DNA of 8,387 nt from Akkermansiaceae bacterium (GTDB lineage: Bacteria; Verrucomicrobiota; Verrucomicrobiia; Verrucomicrobiales; Akkermansiaceae). Shown piece by piece: positions 1 to 6,925 of this stretch; positions within the stretch are counted from its first letter, which is position 1; the number at the start of each line of letters is the position of its first letter. Below the pieces are notes generated by a model, which was not told the DNA's origin, did not search any database, and saw only the letters and a list, made by a program, of their open reading frames with translations. A program made the translations under genes and the position numbers. The DNA is taken from contig JABHEX010000332.1 of NCBI GenBank assembly GCA_018676385.1, forward strand, positions 1 to 8,387, written 5' to 3'.

Positions 1-1167
1 CCCGGTGCGCGGTCGGGTCACGGGGAGAATATCTATGTGGAAGAGGTGACCCGTCTGAAGAACGACCGCCACCTGCGGATCCACCTGCGCAAGACCGCCC
101 TGGGTAGCGACACTCCAAACGCCAAGTTGCTGCCGCGGATTCGCAAGATGGTCGAGCAAGGCGCGACCGAATTTGTGGTCCCGCACGTGAAATACGGTCA
201 CCGCGGCTACGGCACGCGCATCACGGACAGCGCGCGGGTCACCCTGAGCAACCTACACTACTATTGTGTTCCCCATTTTTGGCTGCCGATCACCCACAAC
301 ACCGGACCAATCACACTGAGCAATGTCGACCTCAAGACGCCGCACCCCGAGACCGAGCTCTTCGTTTCGTGGCGTGATGGCCTGCACATCAAGAACGGCC
401 GCTGGGGGATCATGATCGAGGAAGGCGACTGGGATGGCGCTTCGAGTTACGACGACAGCTTTGCCATTTACTCCCGCGCGCAGAAGATGGTCGCGGTCGA
501 TGGGAAAAAGATGACAATCACCCCGACCTTCCTCAGCAAGGAGTTCTTCCTTTGGCAGGAGGGCGACTGGGCAAGTGTCTGGTCACCGGGTCAGGAAAAG
601 CTGCGCGGGATGGCCCAGGTGGTGAAGGTACAGGGCAAGACCGGCAACCAGACCTTTCACGTGACGCTTGAGTCGATGCCGGCCGGTGCGGCGAAAGGCG
701 ATATCGTGCTGCACGAGGAAAGCCTCAATCGCGGGTCGGTGATCCGGAATTGCAGCACCTCGAACATCGGCACCGAGAACTCCAGCACACGCTTCCGTTG
801 TGTGGATCTGATCTTTGAAAACAACCGCTTCGAGGATTTTCACTTCTGGTTTCATGCCGGCAAGAATGGTCCGCGACCGCGCGACATCGTGTTGAAAAAC
901 AACCGGGTGAGCGACAAGAGACGCGGCGGCATCGTCTTCCAGCAGGGGCTGAATTGCGACCTGCAAGACAACCAGCTCAACGGTGTATCGCTGGAGTTCT
1001 TCAAGTCCGAAAACATGCACCTCGCGGGAAACCGCTGGACCAGCATGAAGGCCGAACAGCCGCGCGTGATCGCAAGGAAGGGGTCGACGGTTCGACTCAC
1101 CGGCGACAAGCAGGGATCCGCCAAATGGATCCAGCACGACAATACCTCGAAAGTAATCAGAAAATAA
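1..1167 (+). CDS. Right-handed beta-helix protein, GH110-like (5' end outside window)
   Basis: Probably an exported glycosidase acting on a galactose-type or other polysaccharide; the substrate is not determinable. The frame is open from base 1, so the N-terminus and any signal peptide lie upstream; a GTG at 37 is the first start-like codon but is unlikely to be the real start. The protein shows repeated beta-helix turns rich in N-N-R and N-C patterns (ENNRF, KNNRV, AGNRW). Counting from the GTG, D114 (in RDGLH) and D139-D140 (in YDDSFAIY) form an Asp ... Asp-Asp set at spacing 25/26. In inverting GH110 and GH28 beta-helix enzymes such a set is catalytic (family knowledge). Residues about 150-230 form a beta-rich insert interrupting the helix, as in GH110. 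The order of these elements matches the next gene, which starts 2 bp after this stop, so the two are likely one operon. The family call is by eye; a non-enzymatic beta-helix protein is possible. Confidence 0.75.
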   Translation, partial: PGARSGHGENIYVEEVTRLKNDRHLRIHLRKTALGSDTPNAKLLPRIRKMVEQGATEFVVPHVKYGHRGYGTRITDSARVTLSNLHYYCVPHFWLPITHNTGPITLSNVDLKTPHPETELFVSWRDGLHIKNGRWGIMIEEGDWDGASSYDDSFAIYSRAQKMVAVDGKKMTITPTFLSKEFFLWQEGDWASVWSPGQEKLRGMAQVVKVQGKTGNQTFHVTLESMPAGAAKGDIVLHEESLNRGSVIRNCSTSNIGTENSSTRFRCVDLIFENNRFEDFHFWFHAGKNGPRPRDIVLKNNRVSDKRRGGIVFQQGLNCDLQDNQLNGVSLEFFKSENMHLAGNRWTSMKAEQPRVIARKGSTVRLTGDKQGSAKWIQHDNTSKVIRK

Positions 1168-1169
1168 TC

Positions 1170-3152
1170 ATGCATACCACAAAAAGACTGCAACTAGGCG
1201 CATTGCTGGCGATGAGCGCAATGCTCCTGAGCCATTGTTCGAAAAATGAATCCGAGACGGAGGACGCCGTCGGGCCGATCGAGTTGGTTGCACCCAGCTC
1301 TGGAAGCGAGATGACCACCCCCTTCCCCGGGTTCTCATGGAGCGAGCACCCGGACTCATTCAAGGACATCGGTAAGCCGGTCGAATATGACATCCAGATC
1401 TCACCCGATGCCTCGTTCGCGAACCTGTTCGATGAAGACCGAGTGGCGCTCAACCGCTACGTGCACGATGAGCCGCTGGCACCGGGCCACTACTACTGGC
1501 GGGTGCGGGCGATTCCCCACGGAGAAGAACCGACCGCGTGGAGCGCGCCACTGGATTTCGCCATCAACCCACCCGACTTGGTCGTGACCGTCGATGTGTC
1601 GGGCGATCCGGTGCGCGGTGTCCGCGAGGCCGTCGCCAAGGCGAAGGAAGCGGTGGGTCAGTCAGTGCGCATCGTGATGCCCACCGGGGAGTATGAGATC
1701 AATGACTCACTGAGTGGCTATCTGTTCGACCTTGAGGAATGTTCCGACGTCGTGATCGACGGCACAGGGGTGAAACTGAACTTCATCAGCCGCAAGCAGG
1801 GGCTCATCCGCGCCAGTGGCTGCGAACGAATCGCCGTGACCGGCTTTGACGTTTCTTTTGCCAAGGGCTCCCTGCGGGTGCAGGGACGGGTCACGGCACT
1901 CGACGCGGCGACCGGCAAGGTGACCGTGAAAATCGAGCCGGGCTTCCCCGGCTTCGATGCCTCGGACAATCAGGCGCACGACATCATCTACCTGCTCGAA
2001 CCCGACAGCGAGGGCCGCTTGAAATCCGACGTGCGGAATTTCTTCCGTCCCGACAGCGCCTACACCAAGGAAGGCGAAAACACCTGGTCGTTCACCATCG
2101 GCACGGACTTCGACCGATGGGAAGTGGGCGATCAGTTCGCCTACAACTTCCGCAGTGGTTCGCTGCACCTGGTGGATTTCTCGGAGTCCCGTGAGGTCAC
2201 CGCCCACGGGCTGACCGCCGCCGGCTGGGGTGGCATGCAGTTTGTATCGATCGAAGGTGATGACTTCCGCATCCTCAACTGCAAGAAACGCTTCGACGAA
2301 GGCAAGTGGATGACCGGCAATGCCGACGGAGTGCATATCCGCGGCCACCGGCTCGGAGCGTGGATCGAAGGCATGTCGATCCAGGCAATCGGCGACGACA
2401 GCATCGCGCTCTACGCCCGCCCCGCTTGGATGAAGTCGGTGGTGGAGGGCGAGAACAGCCGAACCGCCGTTTGCCGAACCGAGTTCTTCAATCTCGAGCC
2501 CGGCGACGAAGTCTCCTTTTTCCAACCCATGACCGGAGAGATCCTGTTGGAGACCGAGGTTGGGGAAGTGAATCCAGTGACCGGCGGCTTCGAGGTCACC
2601 TTCGCCGACCCACTACCGGACAACATCCGTTTCAAGGGTCCGGTCCAGCAGGCGACCCAGATCTGGAACCGCTCGAAGTCCTGCGGAAACTTCATGGTGC
2701 GTGGTTGTGAATTCACCAATATCCGCCGCTACGGCACCGTCTTTCGCTCGAAGCGCGGAGTGGTCGAGAACAATACCTACCGCGGTATCTCGGCGCGTGC
2801 GATTGTCTTCATCAACGGCACCGCCTGGCCGAACGGCCTCTACGCCTCCGAGATCATCGTCCGCAACAACACCATCTCGGATTCCTGCTTTGACCATCCC
2901 AGCGGACCAGCGGCGATCAGTTTCATTTTCAACGGCTACAAACGCAGTGCGGCGAGCATCGGGCCACGCAATCTACTGATCGAGGGCAACACCATCGAGG
3001 ACTGCCCGTCACCCGAGATCGCCCTCAGCTGGGTGCGCAACGCCGTGGTGCGGGACAACACCTTTCCAAGCGACGACGGCAGCATTCCTGCCCGTCTCGA
3101 TGCACGGAACTCGCAAGACATAGACCATACCGACCCGGTCGCGAACGAATGA
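1170..3152 (+). CDS. Lipoprotein with FN3-like domain and GH110-like beta-helix
   Basis: Probable membrane-anchored, surface or periplasmic glycosidase of 660 residues. The ATG at 1170 is chosen because it directly gives a lipoprotein signal: KR at 5-6, a hydrophobic stretch, and lipobox LLSHC with Cys23 (His at -1 is atypical). The reading frame is also open upstream inside gene 1, but that part has no signal. Residues about 35-135 form a fibronectin III-like sandwich (YYWRVRA at 98-104). From about 138 a right-handed beta-helix begins. D386 (NADGVH) and D409-D410 (GDDSIALY) are spaced 23/24, the spacing I recall for the catalytic Asp residues of GH110 alpha-1,3-galactosidase. A beta-rich insert (about 415-495) is followed by further helix turns (RRYG at 519-522, RNNTI near 567) that also resemble GH110. 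No convincing Shine-Dalgarno is seen; translational coupling to gene 1 is likely. Enzyme activity and substrate are inference. Confidence 0.85.
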   Translation: MHTTKRLQLGALLAMSAMLLSHCSKNESETEDAVGPIELVAPSSGSEMTTPFPGFSWSEHPDSFKDIGKPVEYDIQISPDASFANLFDEDRVALNRYVHDEPLAPGHYYWRVRAIPHGEEPTAWSAPLDFAINPPDLVVTVDVSGDPVRGVREAVAKAKEAVGQSVRIVMPTGEYEINDSLSGYLFDLEECSDVVIDGTGVKLNFISRKQGLIRASGCERIAVTGFDVSFAKGSLRVQGRVTALDAATGKVTVKIEPGFPGFDASDNQAHDIIYLLEPDSEGRLKSDVRNFFRPDSAYTKEGENTWSFTIGTDFDRWEVGDQFAYNFRSGSLHLVDFSESREVTAHGLTAAGWGGMQFVSIEGDDFRILNCKKRFDEGKWMTGNADGVHIRGHRLGAWIEGMSIQAIGDDSIALYARPAWMKSVVEGENSRTAVCRTEFFNLEPGDEVSFFQPMTGEILLETEVGEVNPVTGGFEVTFADPLPDNIRFKGPVQQATQIWNRSKSCGNFMVRGCEFTNIRRYGTVFRSKRGVVENNTYRGISARAIVFINGTAWPNGLYASEIIVRNNTISDSCFDHPSGPAAISFIFNGYKRSAASIGPRNLLIEGNTIEDCPSPEIALSWVRNAVVRDNTFPSDDGSIPARLDARNSQDIDHTDPVANE

Positions 3153-3179
3153 CCCACCCAAAATTGCCACAACACCGGA

Positions 3180-4352
3180 CTACTTCACCAATGGATTGCC
3201 CGGGATGCGGCGTTTGTTGTTTGGAAAATTGGGTTTGGTCGGCTGCTTCTTTTCATCCTCGGGCACTGCCACTTGGTTTTCCTTGAGGAACTTGATCTGG
3301 CTTACGATGCGTTGCCGATCTGCGTCAGCAAGCTTAGCCTGACTCGTGCCATTAAATTCAGCGAGAAACTTGATATAACCAAAGTTGATTTCTTTCATTT
3401 TCTCAAGTGATCGTTCGGTGATTTCCCTGAAGAGCAATTTCCGGTGCTGCACCAGGGCTTTTGCTTCTTTTTGAACACTCGGCACAGCTTCGGTTTTCTT
3501 GATTGAGTCATCGACTTGTTTTAACCATAGCTTACCTAACACTTTTGCATATGGAAGCGCACGAATACGCTTGAGCTCATTCCATTGTTTAAAGCCTGTG
3601 AGCTTTGATGCATCTGCGAGCAACCGCTCCATCTGCTGTTTAATGGAATTGGTATTTTTAGGCTTAGTCACCGACCTTAATGCCAGCCACTGAGTGAGTG
3701 CTTCGGAGCCGTCCTTGGGGAACGCGTGCGCTAGATCAGGCCATTCTTCCATTGTCACAATCCCTCCCATTTTACGATGGTGAAGCACACCTCTGAGAGC
3801 AAATGGGTAATTGCCATCGAGTCGGCCCACACCAATAAACACGGGTTTTTTCTTCCGGTATTTCACCGGTGTCTTGTGATATTTATGCAGGTGTCCAGCA
3901 GCAAGAATCACACCACCCGCCAGTGACTTATCTGCCTGCAAAAACATATCCGCCATCCAGCCACCTTTGGAAAAGCCTGCGACGTAACATCGGGATGAGT
4001 CCATCCCATACTTCGTCTGAAGGTGCCGTTTCACAGAGCGCAGCAGGGTCAGTTCCTTATCCATCGACTCCCTACTCATGTTGAACTGACCGAGCTGAAA
4101 ATAACTCATCCCTACCACGATCCATGGCTGACCACCGATGTGTTGCTGGATTAGGCTGGTGTCGGGCTCACCTCCAACACCGTGGTAGTAGAGGATGGCA
4201 GGATACTTTTTTGCTGGGTCATGACCGTCGGGAAGCACCACCTTCACCCTGTGCGTTAACCCAGGGAAACCTAGCTCAATAACCTTTGCCGAGGAAATAG
4301 TCGGCAGCAGCAATAGGAATAAAAAAATGCGCACACACGAATAATCGCACAC
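3180..4352 (-). CDS. Exported alpha/beta-hydrolase (esterase/dienelactone hydrolase-like)
   Basis: Likely a secreted esterase or related serine hydrolase; the substrate is unknown. Numbered from the GTG at 4352, residues 8-22 are a hydrophobic signal peptide ending near ISSA. A second GTG at codon 7 (4334) gives a more standard signal (MRIFLFLLLL) and may be the true start. The oxyanion-type HGVGG is at 57-61, the nucleophile elbow GFSKGG puts Ser128 in a GxSxG motif, Asp179 (GRLDGN) and His209 (DLAHAF) complete a plausible triad, and the order is normal for the fold. After about residue 230 comes a roughly 160-residue, Lys/Glu-rich, mostly helical tail that I do not recognise. It ends in a Pro/Asn/Lys-rich low-complexity stretch. 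The gene lies 41 bp downstream of the phosphoesterase on the same strand, so an operon is likely. It is clearly less GC-rich than the beta-helix genes it converges on. Confidence 0.8.
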   Translation of the reverse strand: MCDYSCVRIFLFLLLLPTISSAKVIELGFPGLTHRVKVVLPDGHDPAKKYPAILYYHGVGGEPDTSLIQQHIGGQPWIVVGMSYFQLGQFNMSRESMDKELTLLRSVKRHLQTKYGMDSSRCYVAGFSKGGWMADMFLQADKSLAGGVILAAGHLHKYHKTPVKYRKKKPVFIGVGRLDGNYPFALRGVLHHRKMGGIVTMEEWPDLAHAFPKDGSEALTQWLALRSVTKPKNTNSIKQQMERLLADASKLTGFKQWNELKRIRALPYAKVLGKLWLKQVDDSIKKTEAVPSVQKEAKALVQHRKLLFREITERSLEKMKEINFGYIKFLAEFNGTSQAKLADADRQRIVSQIKFLKENQVAVPEDEKKQPTKPNFPNNKRRIPGNPLVK

Positions 4353-4393
4353 CCGTCCGTGGAACGCGAGTGGATTTAGCTTTTTTCAATAGC

Positions 4394-5296
4394 TCAAAAT
4401 TTACACGTCCTGTCCGGCTCGGTCTCGTAACCATCGACTTCGATGCGATCGGTGTAGCATCGCACAACTCCGTAGGCGCTCTTGTCCTTGGTTTCGACCA
4501 TGCCCTTGAAGTTCACGTAATGGCAGTTCTTGTTGGCGGCGTAGTTGCCTCTGTGGTTGTGCCCATTCATGTAGGCGATCACATTCGGATGCTTGGCGAT
4601 CAGTTCGACCACTTCCGTGTTATTCCAGAGGTTATGACTATCGTTTAACGGGAAGACCGGGTAGTGGTTAAACACGATTACGCGTTTATTTGCTGCCTTC
4701 GCTTTATCGAGTTCTGTCGAAAACCACTGCATCTGATCCGCGCCGAGCGCGCCGTTCCATGGTCGGGCATTGTTGCGTTTTTCCTTCACCAGCTTTTCTC
4801 GCTGTTTTTTGGCTGCGGCCGTTTCAGCACTATCTTTGGGATACCGGTATGTGGAAACATCCGTGCCGTCGAGGTAGATGAAATGCCAGTCGCCCACTGA
4901 CTCAGCATAGTAGCTTTTTTTCATTCCAAGACACCCTAACACCTTACCTTTGTCTTTATCAGCCACTTCAAAATCATGGTTCCCTAACACAAATTTTTTT
5001 GGTGCCTTCAGCGGTTTGTAGAGCGGCACGATGTCATTAAAACTCTCAATTTTCCGGTCAATCACATCACCCAATGTGACCACGAATTTCAGATCATGTT
5101 TGTTGAGCTCCGTCACCGCGGCTTTTAATTTCCCCAGTGATTCACGGTAATGCCTCGATCCTGCTGGCTTCACATCGGCATACTGGGGGTCAGCAATCAC
5201 ACCAAAGGAAAGCATCGGCAGATCTGATTCAGCGGCACCCGCATAACCCGTAAGAGCGACAGGTAAAGTGATCTTGAGAAATGTTCTACGTTCCAT
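4394..5296 (-). CDS. Tat-exported metallophosphoesterase, ADPRM-like
   Basis: Calcineurin-like phosphoesterase of 300 residues using a two-metal centre. Motifs in order: DPQY (D36), GDVID (D77), GNHDFE (N106, H107), FNHYP (H211) and GHNH (H246, H248). The set is complete. The motif order plus an N-terminal FGVIADPQYAD block followed by an HYR-S-L helix resembles Mn-dependent ADP-ribose/CDP-alcohol diphosphatase (ADPRM), so hydrolysis of a nucleotide-diphosphate-type substrate is the best guess, from family resemblance only. The N-terminus ERRTFLK followed by a hydrophobic stretch and AGAA is a good twin-arginine signal, so the enzyme is probably exported folded. This is odd because characterised ADPRM enzymes are cytoplasmic as far as I know. 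It is first in a probable two-gene operon with the alpha/beta hydrolase. The ATG start is fixed by the Tat motif; no Shine-Dalgarno is visible. Confidence 0.88.
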   Translation of the reverse strand: MERRTFLKITLPVALTGYAGAAESDLPMLSFGVIADPQYADVKPAGSRHYRESLGKLKAAVTELNKHDLKFVVTLGDVIDRKIESFNDIVPLYKPLKAPKKFVLGNHDFEVADKDKGKVLGCLGMKKSYYAESVGDWHFIYLDGTDVSTYRYPKDSAETAAAKKQREKLVKEKRNNARPWNGALGADQMQWFSTELDKAKAANKRVIVFNHYPVFPLNDSHNLWNNTEVVELIAKHPNVIAYMNGHNHRGNYAANKNCHYVNFKGMVETKDKSAYGVVRCYTDRIEVDGYETEPDRTCKF

Positions 5297-5320
5297 AAGT
5301 CACAGTGTAATCTTTATCCG

Positions 5321-5401
5321 TCAGTTGTCGACCTTCGGGATGCATCGCAGGTAGAGACCCTTGCCGTCGTTACGGTGCGCGGTCACCTTCGAGCGGTTGA
5401 G
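5321..5401 (-). pseudogene. Remnant of the 3' end of a lost gene (26 codons)
   Basis: Read on the minus strand, 26 sense codons follow a TAG (5404-5402) and end with TGA at 5323-5321. The fragment is GC-rich compared with the AT-rich DNA around it and has no start codon of its own in a sensible place. Its ending (GLYLRCIPKV) resembles the C-terminus of FISUMP or formylglycine-enzyme-fold proteins, which often end in a xVRCV-type motif. That match is by eye and weak. It may be the stub of a gene truncated when the neighbouring AT-rich TA region arrived, or simply chance. Confidence 0.3.
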
Positions 5402-5425
5402 CTATACGTAGGGCAATAATGAAAA

Positions 5426-5453
5426 TTGACACGTGTATCAAGCGTGATACATT
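5426..5453 (+). promoter_or_regulatory. Promoter of the dinJ-yafQ operon
   Basis: A perfect -35 hexamer TTGACA (5426-5431) is followed after 16 bp by a -10-like TACATT (5448-5453). Exactly six bases separate the -10 from the ATG at 5460, so the predicted first transcribed base is the A of that ATG, which implies a leaderless mRNA. CATTAT (5450-5455, spacer 18) is an alternative -10. Confidence 0.6.
5434..5451. promoter_or_regulatory. Palindromic operator in the dinJ promoter
   Basis: A perfect inverted repeat, TGTATCA-AGCG-TGATACA: 7-bp arms with a 4-bp centre. It fills the promoter spacer and overlaps the -10. RelB/DinJ-type antitoxins bind such palindromes to repress their own operon, so this is the likely autoregulatory site. 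Confidence 0.65.
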
Positions 5454-5459
5454 ATGGTC

Positions 5460-5717
5460 ATGTCCCAAACTGCTGTCATACATGCCCGTATTGATCCAGA
5501 TACGAAGGCTGCAACCGAAAGAGTGCTTAATGCCCTAGGTATCACGCCGACCGAAGCTATCCGACTGCTTTATCGTCAGATTGCCATGAGGGGCGAATTC
5601 CCCGTTGAATTGCGTATCCCCAACGTGGAGACTGCCGTTGCTTTGGCTAAGGCTGATCGCGGCGAGGATATTGAGACCTTCGACAACACTGATGATCTTT
5701 ACGCTTCCTGGGACTAA
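5460..5717 (+). CDS. dinJ: RelB/DinJ-family antitoxin
   Basis: Antitoxin of a type II module, about 85 residues. The N-terminus (ARIDPDTKAATERVL) and the LGITPTEAIRLLYRQIA block are the ribbon-helix-helix DNA-binding region typical of DinJ. It is followed by FPVELRIPN and an acidic C-terminus (DNTDDLYASWD) that would wrap the toxin. Two start codons are possible, ATG at 5454 and ATG at 5460. I choose 5460 because it sits exactly where transcription should begin from the upstream promoter, whereas 5454 would lie within the -6 to -1 spacer. There is no Shine-Dalgarno for either. The stop overlaps the toxin start by one base (TAATG), the usual coupling for antitoxin-first TA operons. It is expected to neutralise the YafQ-type RNase and repress the operon through the palindrome at 5434-5451. 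Confidence 0.92.
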   Translation: MSQTAVIHARIDPDTKAATERVLNALGITPTEAIRLLYRQIAMRGEFPVELRIPNVETAVALAKADRGEDIETFDNTDDLYASWD

Positions 5718-5980
5718 TGAGAGTCATTCAGCCGTCCGCATTTAAGAAGGACGTCAAACGACAGAAGAAGCGGGGGAAGGATCTCGTTAAGCTTAAAGAA
5801 GTGATCGATATTTTGGTTTCTGGCGAAGTATTGCCACAACGCTATCTTGATCATGGGTTGAGCGGTAATTGGAATGGATGGAGAGATTGTCATATCCAAC
5901 CTGATCGGCTGTTGTTGTATAAGTTGACTCCAGACGCCCTTACTTTAGGACGGACAGGCACACACTCAGACCTATTCTAA
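5717..5980 (+). CDS. yafQ: YafQ-family mRNA interferase toxin
   Basis: RelE-superfamily ribosome-dependent endoribonuclease of 87 residues that cleaves mRNA during translation when freed from its antitoxin. The fold signature is clear: an N-terminal strand, two Lys/Arg-rich helices (FKKDVKRQKKRGKDL), then LDHGLSGNW, GWRDCHIQPD, LLLYKL and RTGTHSDLF. The active-site residues known from E. coli YafQ (H50, H63, D67, H87, F91) correspond here to H46, H59, D63, H83 and F87, all with the same offset of four, so the toxin looks fully active. It starts one base inside the dinJ stop and is surely co-transcribed. No rho-independent terminator is visible after it. Confidence 0.93.
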   Translation: MRVIQPSAFKKDVKRQKKRGKDLVKLKEVIDILVSGEVLPQRYLDHGLSGNWNGWRDCHIQPDRLLLYKLTPDALTLGRTGTHSDLF

Positions 5981-5993
5981 CAAAATAAGCCCA

Positions 5994-6053
5994 ATAAGAT
6001 GAGTAGGCAGCAAGCGAATCACCACCCGTGATGTGCTAAACTACCCATCTTAT
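5994..6053. repeat. 60-nt imperfect inverted repeat (cruciform/hairpin candidate)
   Basis: ATAAGATGAGTAG (5994-6006) and CTACCCATCTTAT (6041-6053) are inverted copies matching at 12 of 13 positions. The 34-nt interior holds a second nested stem, ATCAC (6018-6022) with GTGAT (6028-6032), plus GCA (6010-6012) opposite TGC (6034-6036). There is no T-run after it, so it is not a standard terminator. It lies 14 nt after the yafQ stop, and could be an mRNA 3'-end structure, a protein site or a small mobile repeat. Confidence 0.5.
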
Positions 6054-6092
6054 GAAAACGACCATAGCAGAAACACAAAAGGGGGCGGTCAA

Positions 6093-6109
6093 AGAAATGA
6101 CGCATTTCT
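6093..6109. repeat. Short perfect palindrome between the TA modules
   Basis: AGAAATG-ACG-CATTTCT: 7-bp arms with a 3-nt centre, in the non-coding stretch 120 bp before parD. There is no promoter next to it and no T-run. It could be an operator or a chance hairpin in AT-rich DNA. Confidence 0.3.
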
Positions 6110-6217
6110 CCTGAGTATGAGGTAAAAGATCTTACCCTTAGTGGCTTTTTGGAAAAATCATCCAATAACAATCTTTGATATAAATGGCTTTTGAGCGTAA
6201 TCTGGATACAGACAATA

Positions 6218-6223
6218 AATAAT
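6218..6223 (+). promoter_or_regulatory. Possible -10 element of the parDE operon
   Basis: AATAAT lies six bases before the parD ATG, the same register as the -10 elements of the dinJ and vapBC operons. No -35 is recognisable at 16-18 bp, and the area is so AT-rich that the match may be chance. Confidence 0.25.
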
Positions 6224-6229
6224 AATCCT

Positions 6230-6466
6230 ATGAACGTTTCCCTCACTCCTAAACTCGACGGCTTTGTTGGCAAGCAAGTAGAATCTGGACGCTATCGCTC
6301 TGCGAGTGAAGTCGTCCGAGAAGGTTTGCGTTTGTTGGAAATTCGTCAAATACAGACCCAAAGTATCCAACAGGCTCTTGATGAAGGCCTGGCTTCAAAA
6401 GCGATTGCAGGGAAAGAATCCATGAAACGTATTCGTCAGAATCTAAAAGAACGTCATGGCATTTGA
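6230..6466 (+). CDS. parD: ParD-family antitoxin
   Basis: Antitoxin of about 78 residues. MNVSLTPKLDGFVGKQVESG and RYRSASEVVREGLRLLE are the ribbon-helix-helix region characteristic of ParD (CC2985 type). A charged helical C-terminus ending KERHGI follows and would bind ParE. The ATG at 6230 starts exactly at the conserved domain; the upstream TTG at 6191 would add only non-conserved residues. No Shine-Dalgarno is seen. The gene overlaps the parE reading frame by 11 bp. Because parE is interrupted, this copy probably survives as an orphan antitoxin. It could still repress its own promoter or neutralise a related ParE elsewhere in the genome (inference). Confidence 0.9.
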   Translation: MNVSLTPKLDGFVGKQVESGRYRSASEVVREGLRLLEIRQIQTQSIQQALDEGLASKAIAGKESMKRIRQNLKERHGI

Positions 6467-6749
6467 TGACGTTGTTCTCAAAAAATCGGAGGACGATTTG
6501 GGCGAAATTATCGACTACATTGCCTGAGATAATCCCAAGGCTGCATTGGAACTTTATGAAACCTTCCTCAAGCAGTTTGAATACCTTTCTCTTTTTCCCG
6601 AGGTTGGACGACTCAGGAAAGAATTTCAACCCATTGTCCGTTCATTACCCGTGGGAAACTATGTGATATTTTTCCGTGAATCTTCTCCCTTGGAAATCAT
6701 ACGGGTGCTTCATGGGGCACGGGAGATTACGGAAGAATATTTGGACTAG
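6456..6749 (+). pseudogene. parE: ParE-family toxin interrupted by in-frame TGA
   Basis: The frame starting at the ATG inside the parD end (6456) encodes a complete ParE of 97 codons plus stop, except that codon 24 is TGA (6525-6527). Before it, DDLGEIIDYIA is the first ParE helix; after it the same frame continues with DNPKAALELYETFLKQ, FPEVGRLRKEF, RSLPVGNYVIFFRE and IIRVLHGAREI, all hallmark ParE blocks. No frameshift is needed. A single substitution (for example CGA to TGA) explains the break. ParE poisons DNA gyrase in characterised members. The product ending at residue 23 cannot fold, and the rest has only a TTG (6546) as a possible restart, lacking the first strand and helix, so the toxin is most likely dead. 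A sequencing error would restore it. Confidence 0.85.
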
Positions 6750-6925
6750 TTGGAAGCCCAAAGGATAAGTCCCTGTCTCCCTAACAACGCCACTAAGGGC
6801 CAGACCAATAGCGGGATTTAAAAATGGCACTGAATGGGCAGATCTGTCTATACAGGCAATGCACCACTCGATGCGCATTATCCACATTACGTCAGACATC
6901 AAGCGCTCGACGCCCCCCATCCCGA

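Noticed and set aside
1707..2525. Long minus-strand ORF opposite gene 2
   Set aside because: It is antisense to a well-supported gene in GC-rich DNA, where long shadow frames are expected. It has no domain or start signal.
5974..6053. attC site formed by TTCTAAC plus the inverted repeat
   Set aside because: The first base breaks the RYYYAAC core, and there is no GTT core downstream before parD.
6019..6273. Minus-strand ORF with AGGAG before an internal ATG
   Set aside because: The AGGAG-ATG spacing is too short, the peptide has no family features, and it crosses the parD start and the palindromes.
6525..6560. Selenocysteine or recoded UGA in parE
   Set aside because: Only a 4-bp CCAA/TTGG hairpin (6535-6549) follows the TGA, not a SECIS-like stem, and ParE does not carry Cys there. 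Other genes in the window end in TGA, so a changed genetic code is not supported.
6783..6830. Integron attC-like start (CCCTAACAACGCC)
   Set aside because: It resembles the beginning of an attC, but there is no complementary GTTRRRY core within a sensible distance on either side, no matching fold, and no integrase in view.
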